In this document: in pieces, positions 34,501 through 46,789 of the stretch
How positions within the stretch are numbered: position 1 is the first letter of the stretch
How the letters are laid out: every line of letters begins with the position of its first letter
From: Larus michahellis
Lineage: Eukaryota > Chordata > Aves > Charadriiformes > Laridae
Direction of reading: 5' to 3'
Length of the DNA: 64,000 nucleotides
Assembly: GCF_964199755.1 (NCBI RefSeq)
Contig: NC_133896.1
Location: 84,056,215-84,120,214 of the forward strand
Program-made: the position numbers and the translations under genes
The notes under the pieces: model-generated
Seen by the model: only the letters and a program-made list of their open reading frames with translations
Databases searched by the model: none
What the model was told of the DNA's origin: nothing

Positions 34501-37500
34501 TGGACTGCAGGCAAGAAAGCCAGGTCATCTCAGCTCCTGAGGTGCTCTTAGGAGAGGAGAAGCAGCGGAGTGATGTTCTTCACCCCTTCTGAAATTACAG
34601 CAAACCCTCCGAGTTAGCACTGTATAGGCAGAGCTTCTCTTGGTTGCGGGGTGGAGGGCAGAGCAGATTAATGGAGAGGATGTCTCCTCTACCCTAAATG
34701 GCTAACATTTCTTTAGCTGTACAAGTGGCGCTTGTGACAAGACAATGAAGCCCTGTGCGCTTTTGCAGAAGCCATCAGAAATCCTGGGGACATTCAGAAA
34801 TGCTCAGTTTTCCACCAGTTCCCTGCAGCTGACAGTACATTTGTGTTGACCTTGGTGACAGCACCAGCCTCACAAATGAAAAGGACATGCATCACTAAAA
34901 GAAGAATTAAATTTGCAACGAATGGCTTGTATTTAATTTTCTGTTACTGTCATTTTTATCTGTCCCGGCTAATCCTCGTGTCCCTAGAAAGCCTGCCCTA
35001 GTGTTCTGTTTCCTGCAGAAGGAACAACGCCTGTGCCCACAGCAGGGGTAGCTTTCTCAGGTCTTTTGTCAAACGCTGTCGTGTACCCCCCGAGCTCCTT
35101 GTTCCTTTGCTAGTGGTGGGGAGCCTGCGGCTCAGTGATGTGGAGTCTTCTGCCTCCTTCTCAGACACAAAAAAAAAATCGGCTCTGACTTTTGAATGGA
35201 GTTTGTAAAAGCAGCATTTCTCAAATGAAATTGTTGTTACCAGTTTAGCAGACAAGGACTCTGTATCGGTGTGAGAAGGTGAAAAAGTAATTTGTTAGAC
35301 TGCAGCTGTCACTTCTGAGATTTTCATCCCTTTTTCTCTTATGTAAGCGTGAGAGTATTACGGACATGAGATATGGGGGTTACAGGCACGTGACATGGCT
35401 TCACACACCTATCTAGACATCCCTTTCAGCCTAGCTTGCGTTAGAAGAGGTGGGGGATTAAAGAACATATCCGTTTCTTGTTTTAATAAAATGTAGGTGT
35501 TTGGCATAATTACCAGTGCAACAGTGACACCGTGGGTGAATCCAGATGTGATTAGTGTGTTATTTTTCTCCTTTTTTTTTTTTTTTTGTTGTTGTTTGTA
35601 TAAAACGCCACTGTGGCTCATTTTTCAGGATTGTGTTATTATTATTTTATAGTGATCTGGTTCGGCTCAGAAATTCCTACCTGGAAAACCTGATAAGGTG
35701 AAGGTGTCCCTTAGGACCAAGAGACAGTCACCTGTAAAGAAGTGGGCTAGTAGTCTGAGCTACCTAGAGATGTTTGCCTGAGTTGCAGAGGCCCGTGATC
35801 TGAGTTTTGGGGGAGAGAAATTATTTGGTGTCAGGCTTTAGTCCTTGGCTTCTGGAGCCAGGCCAAATCCACTTCCTAGAATTAAATCATAGTAGTCGGG
35901 GGCACGATGATAGCTGGAAATGACCAGGTGATCCAGTAGCCTCTCCTGTCCTCCATCAGAGATGAGGAGGAAGAGGGATCAGAGCAACTGGGGAATTGAA
36001 AACGGAGCCCGTGACAGGTGCCACTCGCTGTGCCCCAGTACAAGAGGCTGGCTTACAAAAGAGGGAAGGGCGAGAGGCTGGCTCCTTTCCACCGCGAGCT
36101 CACTGACTTTGTAAGGTCATGGCGGGGCTGCCTTGACTCCCTGTGCGCCGTGCTTTCTGCTGCCCTGCCAGCGCAGCGGCTGCGGAGCTGTGGAGCGGCG
36201 CTTCAATTCAGCACACCAGACCGCAGCCAAGTCGAGATGACTTTGCAGATGCCGGTGTTGCGCATGAAACGACCTGAGATGGGCCATGATGCAGCTCTCG
36301 CGGCAGGACTGGAGCACTCTACCCAGAGGAACAAGGCGGTGGATTCCTCTTCTAAGCGGAGTCCCTCAAAAAGGGTTTCTTTTGCAAAAGGTTTGGGATT
36401 CACGCAGCTGGCCAAAGTGAGAATGCGTTTGTATTTCAGAGTCAATGGGAGTTTTCCTTTACCCTCTGTCAAAAATGAGGGAGACAGAAGAGCTTGGGAA
36501 CCATGAGAAAAATGTTCCCAAGAGCTCTGTGGATAGGAGAGATTTTGTAGCAGCAGCTTGCTCTTTGTATCCCCAAACAGATCTAATCCAGAGAAACCTG
36601 AGCGCAGCAAAGCCTTTTTCTTGGCAGTATCCAGCACCATTTCCTCTCTATGGAAGTACATGGCTCCAGTTCTATGCAGACAAAATGCCAGGGCTTCATC
36701 TGTCTCCCTCTCTTCTACCAGCTGAGAAGCCAGTGAGTGCCTCTCTAATGAAGGATTAACTTTGCACTCAGATATGTGCTCCTTGTGCCCTCCCCACATA
36801 CTTATGCAATCATACTCAAAGCATATTAAGACATGCTCACTGAATAAAGCCAGGTCAGGTGTTGAGGTGTCAGTCTGCTGGCTTATAAGTAGCCCTGGCT
36901 CCTTGGCTTTGACTTGGCTAGCAACAGCAAGGCTGTGCTACAGGTTCAAAAAAGTACGATTGCAAAGGTTTTGCTCCCCACTTCCCATCTGAAGGCCATG
37001 GCTCCCTGAGCTGGCTGGCAGCCTTCTTTTCTCCGTTGTGATCCACATGCAGCCCCCAGCAAAAGTCCTGAGGCATTTAAGCCCCTTAGCGAGGCCGGGG
37101 CTGTGCTAGCTGCCGGTGGGTGGAAGAAGAGCCGGGGAGGCACAGCAGTAGCAGTCCAGCAGCAGGGCTGTTTTGTATGTTTTTGAATGTTCTTGGATGC
37201 CAGCCCTAGCTAGAAAAGGGGACGTGCTGGTTGGGTGACAGGGAAACGGGAATGAAAATGAACTCTGGGCATTTTTTGTATTAAAACATGTCTCCCTAGC
37301 ACTGACTGAACTAATCCTGCAGGACTTGGGGTGCCCGTGTCCCGACAAGCAGGGTTTTCAAGGCAGGTCTGGCTGGTGGGCAGTGATGAATGTGCCCTCG
37401 CTTTGCATGCAGCAGGGATGGGGAAAAGAGCCTGAGAAAAACAGTAGCTCCCGCTGCCAACAGCGTAAGGCAGCTGACTTCTCAGATGTCATGCAGATCT

Positions 37501-40500
37501 GAAACATCAAAGGGGCTTCTCCTGAACTAGCTGACCTTTTATTACATATATCCTTTCGCTAATACCCAGCAAATTATCTTTGCCTTATTTTCGCTACTGT
37601 GTTCTAGACGTGTGGCAACCCCCTTGCTTTGAACATGCTCCATGATGGCAGAGAGCTGGTATTCGCAGTGACTCTGCTGCTGCAGGTGGCTCCCAGTGGG
37701 TGGCGGTTGTTCCTCTCTGAATTTTTTTTTTGCATGTGTGTTCCTGGAAGTGCCTCAAAGCATGTGTCACCACCCCCATGCTTCAATCTATCTGAGCCAT
37801 AGGTGAGCATCAGTTCAGCGGACACCGAGAGAAAGTGGGTTTAGCCCTGTTGCTGTGAATGCAAGAGTTGACCATGCTAATACACGTGGTAGGCTGCATC
37901 CCAAGACCACTGAGGACAGTAATGTCCAGTGGCTTTCTGTCTCCCTTGAGCAGTCTTGCTGGAATCCACGGAAGGGTTCATGGAAACAGATGTGAGAGAG
38001 GTGTTTCTGGGGAATGTGTTACTGGTAACTTCTGGAGATAAACATGATTATGAGATGATGAGATGAAGGAAAGACAGGACAGAGGAGAGAAACCCCCTGC
38101 TTTTAAGTACTGTTCTGCTGTGTCTTAAACATGCTGTCATTGGGCCCATCACGTTCTTGTTGAGAGGCAGCTGCACAACGCTGCCATGCCCGCAGATTGC
38201 CTCTGACTCTGCTCTCAGGGCTGTCTGCAGCATTCTTTTTCCTGGGTCTGCTGTTCTGGTCCTGGACTTTTTCCAGCCAACGCCTCCCACCTGCATTGCA
38301 TTCTGGTATCAGTGATTCCCTTATCATGTTCTAATCTGCTGGAATAATTTGCACCGTGTAAGCAATTCTTGAAATGTGCATAGAGCTTATCCTTAGGGCA
38401 GAGGACAGACACTCACAAAGAATACGAGAATCACTAGAGTAAAAACAGTTCCTCTAGGAAATAAAGGGTAGAAAACTTGTGTAATGTATTACTTGGACCA
38501 TTAGGAAACCCTGGTTTCTAGGAGAAGAGAAGAAGTGAAAGAGGTGCCCGTGTGAGCCTGCCTGCGTTGGCATACTGGCCCAAACAGTGAGGGTCAGCTT
38601 CAGTCTTCAAGAGTCAAGACCCTGGATGTCTGTTGCATTCACCAGCTATCATGTCATGTCAGCCAGTCGCGAAAGCTAGCGGCTTGAGGCTGTGCCTGTA
38701 AAAATGGGTGTCTGGTTCTCTCCACTGTCCTTTTGCAGCCTTCAACATCCATGCAACTTGTGTGTCAAGTCTTTCCATTGTGATCTGAATTCATCCTGCC
38801 TTCATAGTCGGCCCATGGGGAGAATGTTCAGTACTGAGTTAAATTATCCCCCAAACTGACTTCCATCTACTTGAAGAGCCCAACTTTCAATGTGCTTGCA
38901 CAGGTTATCTTCTTTGCCAGCAAACTAGCTTCACTGTTTGAGGGCTGCACTCTCCAAGTGGCACTCAATTAGCATTTTCACTCCCGTTTGATCAATTTGT
39001 TGCTTCCTGCATGGTCTGTCCCTTTCTCAGTATAGAGATGGGCTGCTCAGGAAGGCTGAAGTGCCACCGTGAATGTGCTCATGTGCTACGCGGAGGAGCA
39101 CTGGAGCTGACAGAATGAATAATTCTGTTGGGCATGGCTACAATTGAAAGTACTCTTTGCCTCTTTCGTCTCCTGGGCACCTATTGACTACCATCCCTCT
39201 ACGAGTCTTAAAAGAGGCAGGGGTCCCTACCATACCAGGACCAGTGGATCAAACCCTCTAATTAGCTCTCTGTATATTTTTTTTCCATTTTTCTCAACCC
39301 CAGTGAGTTTTCCTGATTGAAAGATAGGTTTTAATGCTGGACTTAATCCTTAAATAGTGAAGCTGAACATTTATATAGGGTCTTAGTTTCAGGAAGGATG
39401 GCCAGGAACTCTACTGACAGCAAAACCACAGTGATTTTTGTTGTTAGCAAGAACACAAATAATAATTGATTATAGTTAGCTCAGGTTTGCCATCTCAGAA
39501 AGAATCTGGGAGCCACTGGATGAGACAGAAAAATCAGGCAAAGCTGTATTTGTAGAAGACATGCATGAACTGTACGAAAGGTAGCCTGTTCTATATAGGG
39601 ATAGCTTTGCCTAGGCTATGAAATATTATTGAAACAAAATTGGAACAATCCAGTTAGGTCATGCAATGAGATATGTGATTTATGAGGGTAAAATCAACTC
39701 AACATCATCTTAATGACACACTATTAAATACACATTACTAAATTTGATATCTCCAGGAGCACGCTGCCTGAGAGCCAGTGTTCCTATCTAATTAAGTGGT
39801 TTCTACTCATTTTCAAACACATTGCATAGCCATAAGAAAAAGAGTAGAAGCACTGTTTTGGAAGGTTACTCTTCTGGATACAGGTAAAGGTATACAATTT
39901 CCAGAAGCCTCACTTTTGCACAGCACCTTTGTTTTGACCTCCTGAGCAAAGAATGACTGATGTTTTAAGCTAATACACCATATATAAGGAATGGCAGCCA
40001 AAGAGCCAACATATGTTCGCTTCTGTTTCCCCTGCTGCAGGTAAACTAACCTCTGATTGCAGCATGGGTGGTGGCAATGTCTTAAACAATCACAGCTAAT
40101 ATAATGGCGTATCCATGGACCAAAAACATAGCCAAGCACAAACACAGAGTTACTTAGACTTTCCCTGCTGTAGCAAGGAAGGGAAATAGTGTAAGACTTC
40201 CTGTACTTCATCTACCTGAGTTACCTAGATGACCTTTCCAATGCTAATTAAGCTGAGTCAAAGATGTGATATGAATAGTTCTTGAACACAGGAAAAAGCA
40301 ATAAATATACATACAGAGTTCTGAAAGCTTAAATTACTCTTCCTGATGCAGAGAATGTCTGTCCCCTAAGATAAATGCCACCAAACAATGCTGGATTCCT
40401 GTCAAAGTGGCAGCTGATGGCCATTCTGGGAGCATGACTACCAATGGTTCAGCATCTGACATCTTGGCCTGTTCTGCTTCTGCAGGATTCAGGCATCAGT

Positions 40501-42688
40501 TCAAGTTGGCCTCTCTCAGCAGAGCTCATTCCAGGGACTGAGAGGCGGAAAATCCCTTGCATATAACATACCTTTGACACCCCAAACTTCTATCCCCTCT
40601 TGAAAACTGGAAGGTGTCCTGTGCCTCAATTTCTACATACGAGGAGAGAGCTCTTTCCTGTGCTTCTAAGGTTTTGCCCCAAAGACCACAAAGTTCTTCT
40701 GTGCTATTTTGATGGGAATCACGTGGAAACATGACATAGATCTTTTCCTTATAATTGTAGTTTATGATTTCTGTCCTTTTCATGAACAACAGCCAGCAAG
40801 AGGAATGAGCAAGTGGTTTATTGGTATCGAAACTTGCTTTTCTGTTCTTGTGACCATGCAAAATCCATGGGGTGTTGCAGCGCTCCACATCCAAGCAGAG
40901 TGATATCTGGTGATACTCCAGATGATACCTGGCGTGCAGGGGAATTTGTGAGGAATGTCACAGCATCCTAGAAAGCATTCTTGGACCTGCAAAGAGGACC
41001 TGTTCTGTTACAAAGTCAACTGAAGTTTCTAGGAACGATATAATCATGTGAAGGGAGACCAGATTTAAATTACCAAGTCAGTAGATGTCATCTGGAGGAA
41101 CGCAGCTCTGAGGTGAAAACAGATAGCAGTACCAGGGTGAACCAGAGTTCATTTGAATTAGAGGGCACTATGCATGAAATTAACTATGCTTTATGCAAAG
41201 CAGTTGAGTGGATGAGCAGCCAGCAAGCCCCTGTAGAAGTGCAATAGGTAGAAGGTTATGTGTTGATGTCTAAAGCAGGACAATAAGTTATTAGTCTCTA
41301 GGGGCAAACTGTCACACAGACTGAGTTGCTGGGCTGGGTCCAGGACAGACATACAGGAGAGAGGACCACTGCTTCCTACAGCAGAGCGGGCCTGCGTCTT
41401 CTACTGCAGCACAAATACTATATCAGTGTCCTGAAGTGCTCCATGAAGAGGAAGAGGTGCCTTGGTAAAAAGGTGCAGTAGTGGTGGGATTATCATTATG
41501 CTACTGGGTGAGATATGCAGGTCGTGTAAATACGCTTGGTATCAGTGGACCTCCATCCACCTTCTGTTTGTCATCGGCAAACAAACTCACTCCATCTCCG
41601 TTCTGTCTTCATCCCCTTCTCTGATCACGCACGGCGAGTCAAACAGCTTGGTCTGTGCCAGCCTTTGGGTCAAAGTTCTTGAACCCAATATCAGCTCCAC
41701 TGAACGCTCCTGTTAGCCTGCATCTCAGAGCAACCCTCACTGTATGCACTAGACTGTCACGTTCGACGGACTATTTTCACACTAAAAGTCCCCTTGCGTT
41801 AGATTAACAAATGACAAATAAGCTGCTGCAAGTTCTCATGAGAATCCTACAGGATATGCCAGTGCGGGGACATTTTTTCTTGGGGGAAATCCTGTCACCT
41901 TCTATGCATAGAGAATTGCAACAGAAGGGTCCATATGGATTCACAAAGGAAATGCTTCCTGAGCATTTGAGATAGCAACAGCAGACAGGATTCCCTGTCA
42001 GTATAAGCGTATGAATGTCCTCTGCAAGCGCATGAAAGTGCCAGAAGTTCTTGGTGTCCAGTCTTTTCATTTTTATTTTTTTGGGGGGTGACTTAATTTT
42101 AGTTTGCAAGTGCATCAGGTCTCTTCCCAGGCACTGATAGTCAGAAACCCAGGAAGACTGAATGTGATTTACAGTCATTTCCCCATAAAAATTGGAGGGC
42201 CAGCACAATCAGGGTCAAAGACTGAAGTAATAGCAGCTTTCACAGTAACAACCAGTCTTTCATTTCTAGATCACTAGCTCACTAGAGTAGCTCCAGGTAA
42301 ATTACGACAGAAAAAAGTTCTAGGCCAACTAAGCCAAGTGCCAGAAACGCCAGAATGGCAAAAGGTCTGACAGGAAAGAAAGTAGCCATTTCTATGCCAC
42401 CTTCCTCCCAAATATGCTCATAAAAAGCTAAACCAGGAAAGATAAGAATGACTGGTCTTCATTCTGCCTTTACTTAGAGCATCCTTATCTGAATTTAATA
42501 GTTGACCACAACAGCTAATATCAACATGAACAACAGCACAACAGCAGCTGTAGCTTAGATGTTCAGGTCTATATTTCAGGAGAAATCTTCCTGTGGTGTT
42601 AAACAAGCCTTTATCCTTCATTTTCCCAGTTCGCTGTTTCATAATACCAGTAAATGAAGCATATCCTCCTGCTTCATGTGATTTTTAG
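28547..42688. other. Long gene-free stretch
   Basis: Some 14 kb without a supported exon. Simple tracts are present: a C-run at 32051-32061 and a T-run at about 35572-35587. The 28960-29230 part is A/T-rich with homeodomain-like TAATTAG and Sox-like AACAATA words, which could be a regulatory element. Around 36.0-36.8 kb composition is more G/C-rich and carries overlapping sense and antisense open frames. I could name no repeat family here. Confidence 0.5.
36018..36799. other. Overlapping sense and antisense open frames of unknown meaning
   Basis: A plus-strand frame of about 162 codons (36018-36506) and a minus-strand frame of about 198 codons (36203-36799) overlap. Neither shows a domain I recognise, a secretion signal or a splice context. 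The plus frame has a basic Ser/Lys/Arg cluster (KRSPSKRVSFAKG). Both may simply reflect a local lack of stop codons. Confidence 0.2.
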
Positions 42689-42892
42689 ACTGGCCATTAG
42701 GAAGCATTTCTGTACCAAGAGGGGGTCAAACACTGGAACAGGCTTCCTAAAGAGGTGATTGATGCCCCATGCCTGACAGTGTTTAAGAAGCATTTGGGCA
42801 ATGCCCTCAATAACATGCTCTATCTTGGTCAGCCTTGAAGGGGCCAGGCGGTTTGACAAGATCATCATTGTAGGTCCCTTGCAACTGAAATT
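42689..42892 (+). mobile_element. CR1 3'-end fragment, source of the ATTCT array
   Basis: It begins TAGACTGGCCATTAGGAAGC and continues with AAACACTGGAACAGGCTTCC, a degraded PHCLTVF-like coding block and ATCATCATTGTAGGTCCC. It ends in TTGCAACTGAAATT. This is a plus-strand CR1 terminus whose tail unit is ATTCT rather than the ATTCTATG octamer, so a different subfamily from the intact copy. Confidence 0.85.
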
Positions 42893-42980
42893 ATTCTATT
42901 CTATTCTATTCTATTCTATTCTATTCTATTCTATTCTATTCTATTCTATTCTATTCTATTCTATTCTATTCTATTCTATT
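42893..42980 (+). repeat. (ATTCT)n pentanucleotide microsatellite
   Basis: About 17.5 uninterrupted copies of ATTCT (88 bp) lie directly on the 3' end of a CR1 copy. The purity implies a recent, probably length-variable array. The same unit is expanded in human ATXN10 (spinocerebellar ataxia 10). That is a sequence parallel only. Confidence 0.97.
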
Positions 42981-44131
42981 TTTGCTGTCATTGCCTCCCC
43001 TCTGAGTCTGGATAGCGGGGGGAAAAGGGAATGAGAGTCCCAAAGGGCACAGCTGTTCATTGAAACTATGGGTAGCAGATTTCAAGTGAAGCGGCTGCCA
43101 GAGCAGTCCACACATGCCAGGCTGTCAAGGAAGTGCAGCTCAGGAGCGAAGCACATTAACAGCACTGCAGAGGTTGCTTACCCAGCACCTGCCTGCTTTG
43201 AACCTGGCTTGAATCAAATACATGAGCCTGTGAATGCTCACAAGTTCTAAATCTAGTGTTTAGTTTCGAAAGCCCCGTAGGAACTTGCTTTTCCTCCCCC
43301 CTCCACACCTTTCCCCTGTGTCAAGCCTTTCTCCTCAGTGACTCTGCTGTGTGGGCTGGGAGCAGGATGCTGAATCTCTGCTACCCACTCTGCTCCCGGA
43401 TGGGAACAGGAAGGATGCCACCATACCGTCGCTGCCCTGTGCAGGCTTCCACTTCCACAAAAAGACATAAGCTGTGTTTGCATGCAGGGAATCTCTGTGT
43501 TTCCCATGCCTGTTTTGTTCCACACCTAAACCTCTTCCGAGTGTGTATGCTGAACAGAAAGCTGGCAGAAGCAGCACCTCCATCAACTTAAGAAGAATTG
43601 TTCTTTAGTTATATCCATACAGTAAGAAATTGAAGTGCGGGGGAAAAAGTGAAACTTGTCATTATTTCAAGTGTACATATGTTTTACTGCATGGAATCCT
43701 GTTATTAAATAACACTCTCTGTGTACATACATAATAAGAGCGAGTGTATTTGCATGTGTGTCTGATTTTCCCAGCAGTCCTACCGTATTTCTCTTGTCAG
43801 GAAGGCGAATGATCATACTTTGCACTATTTTTTCAGTATATGATGCTCCTGAAAGAGTTGATGCTTTACTTAACTACAATTTGATGTGGCCATTTCTTCT
43901 CTTATAGAAGGCAGAGGCTTGTGTTTTTAAGGCAGTAGCTATGCTGCTTCTTTCATTTCCCCCCATAATTTGCTAACCTAGGGTTATAAGCATTTGGTGA
44001 TTTCCTGGCTTGCAGGATTTAAGCACTGACTATGTTTATGTTCCAGAACATGGGTAGCTCCTGCAAACCCCTTGTTCATCTGCAAACTTTCCGTCCTGCT
44101 TGTTGACAGGTGGCTTTTCACTCCAGTCAAG
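42981..44131. other. Intergenic or intronic DNA, no gene recognised
   Basis: Overlapping sense and antisense frames of 80-110 codons lie at 43253-43591 and have no recognised domain. Nothing else is seen. Confidence 0.5.
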
Positions 44132-44258
44132 GTCTGAGAATCTCCAAGCATGCTGATTCCACGGTAAGTCTGGAATACCCGTTCCAGCACTGCACCACTC
44201 TCACTGTGATTTTCTTTTCCTTATATCTAGTCAGCGTATCCCCTGCTGCAGCTTCTGA
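44132..44258 (-). mobile_element. CR1 fragment from near the 3' end
   Basis: The plus strand has GAATCTCCAAGCATGCTGATT, CCCGTTCCAGCACTGCACCA, CTCTCACTGTGATTTTC and TTCCTTATATCTAGTC. These align in order with the reverse complement of the CR1 region at 12905-12995 of the intact copy. Its own 3' tail is absent. Confidence 0.75.
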
Positions 44259-44576
44259 ACAATCAACACAGATTAAGAATATTTTGACTAGGGTTTCATG
44301 AGTCTGAAATACCTCCATGGCTCTGCTGGAATAATTTCATTTTGCAAAGTCTGAAATACTTTATTTGTATTTGGATCTTTTCTAATGTGTTGAATACTTT
44401 AAAATAAGCTAATTTTAAGTAAAATTTGAAGCTCATAGTCATCCTAAAATTAGGGAAACAACATTTTCACTTTTTCACTTAAGCAAATGTTGTTTTAACA
44501 ATTTCTGAGGATTTTTCCATAAAATTATCAAAGCCAGCCTTTTACTTTTTATATTTTGGTATTTCAGTGTATTGTG

Positions 44577-44619
44577 GTTTTTTTGTTTTGTTTTGTTTGT
44601 TTGTTTGTTTGTTTGTTTT
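44577..44619 (+). repeat. (TTTTG/TTTG)n simple repeat
   Basis: TTTTG units change into about six TTTG units. No adjoining retroelement end was recognised. Confidence 0.9.
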
Positions 44620-46770
44620 CAAAAAGTATGTTTTAGTCAAAACATATCCCACTGTATCAGTTCAGGAGCCCATGGAAATGTCTGCACAATCAGGTACTGA
44701 TGAATCTAATGCTAAGTGTGCACTGGTGGGACATGATCCAAACTGATGAGCTTTGATCCAAACCTGTTAGTCAGTGAAGGTCCAGGCTCCACAGGAAAAC
44801 CTGCTGAGATAGAGATAGCTCTCTCTTCTTTCATATTTACAGTCTAGATTCATTCTGCATAACTATGAACTCTAAGTAGGTTAGTGACTCCTTGCCCCTC
44901 TGTTGCATCTGAGGAGAGAGAAGCATCTAGAAAGGGCAGCTCAGACCTCATCTGACCTGGTTTCCCACCATAGGTGTCTGCCTCCCTGTGATAACTACCC
45001 AAGGATCTCAGCTTGATCCAGCTGCTAATTTAAATGCTTTACAGAGGTGGCAAAAACCCACTGCAGCAAACAAGGGCTCAAACTCCCACAAGGCAGCTCC
45101 CTTCAGCCTATTGCAGGTATTTTCATCATCTGTGTTAAGATTTAGAAGCCGTTCGTAAAACGGACATTAAAGACTTGGTTTGTTGCACAGAGATTGAGGA
45201 ATGAGGGGATGTCTCCAGAGTACTAATGCTTAAGCTAGTACTCTCCATCGGGACAGTATGAACACCTTCCCTCCCAGAGAAGGTGGGCAGAAGCAGAGAA
45301 GGTGATACTTGTGCATCTTTCAGTGGTGGTTTGAGCTCACTTTTCTAAAGGATATTGGTGTGAACATCCATTTTCTGTGAGAAGGCTTTCCAGAAGTGCT
45401 AAAGCAAGCTTGTTGCAGAGTTGGTGGTGATAATAAAATTTGGGACGGCAGGTTTCATCCCCAGCCCTGGTTCCTGGGCTGTTATCACCTCCTTTTCATC
45501 TGATGGCTCCCCACGTTTTTTCAGCGTAGCGTTGAGAGGGAAACAATTTGCAACTGAGTCGCACTGAGGCGTTCTGCCTCCATCACCAGAAGGCTTAGTT
45601 TTGCTTTTTATTAATTACAGGAGTTGAGTGACTGCTTAAAATGCAACAGTATGGCACTGGTGTCCTGTGAAACATATGCGCCCAGGAGAAAGGTCTGACC
45701 TGAGCCTCAGCTGGTGTCCCCTGACGTCAGACCGACTAGACCTGTTTAGAGCCGCTGAGGGAGCTGGTCTCTTGTGCGCAGAGCTAAGCTGTTTGCTAAA
45801 GGGCAGCCTCGGCTAGGCTGAAGGACTTGTTTTGGGATGAGAGAATGGATAGTTCCGTACTTCCCACCTATTCTTTTGCAATGTTTGCATCGGCTTACCG
45901 ATGTGGTCTTGAGAAAGGGAGAAAGCAAGCCTTCCCTGATGACTCCAGTGGTGCATGTATTCTTTAGCAACCCTAGAAAGGGAATGCTGGCTTCCTACGG
46001 TGAAAATTTCCATGAGTTAGAAGCTGATAAGTTTCCCAGGGTCACCGAGTCCTCTGGCTCTTCTGCTTTGTCAGAACAAGTAAATATACAACTGTGCCAG
46101 GGACACTGAGGCTTAGATGGTCTCTGTTCCCTAGAGTTACTGCACCAAATCTACAGCTGGGGAAAGGCAGCATAATTCTGCTTTGCTCCGTTCTCCTGTT
46201 TGAAGCTTCAGCCCTGAGGATTTGTTTATCAGCGCTTCAATATGCCAATACGCCATATTTCAATATGAAAATTCAGCATGTTACAATGCTAACTGGAATG
46301 ACGTTTAATTTTAGAAGACACCTCCTTTCTGTGTGTAGGAAGATGGGATTTGCTGTGCGCTGAAGTGCACAATAAGGCTGTTATCGAACATTCCCATGCT
46401 GGTGTGAATTAGAAGCAGCACAGTTTTAAAATCAGCAAAGCTGCACCCACTTAAAACCAGTCTGCTTTCAAAGTCTTTACAGGGGCATTTTGCACGCAAG
46501 TGACCAAGTACGTATTAAGGGTCATCTTTTTTCTGGAGCCACATCGTTTTATATCAGCTGAGAACCTGACTTTGCACCTGTATTCTACCAAGTGTGCCAG
46601 ATTTGCTATGCGGTTGTGCAGCAAATGCCTAAAGACTGGTATGGTACCTGGAGCAATGCATAACAGGACTCAGATATGCCCATGACCAAGCAGAAAAAGT
46701 CACTTTCTGGGGAAGGACTGTGAGGGAAGTCACTCATAGGGAGAGGGAGGACTTTTTGGATCACTGCTAA

Positions 46771-46789
46771 GGGGAGGGAGGGAAAGGGG
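46771..46789 (+). other. G-rich tract, potential G-quadruplex
   Basis: Four runs of three or four G are separated by one to three A, within a longer purine-rich stretch (46730-46805). It is not linked to any gene I can see. Confidence 0.5.

Noticed and set aside
35874..35960. Possible CR1 terminus (AATCATAG word and loosely similar downstream text)
   Set aside because: Only one short word matches and the GGTTGGAAGGGACC block is not recognisable.
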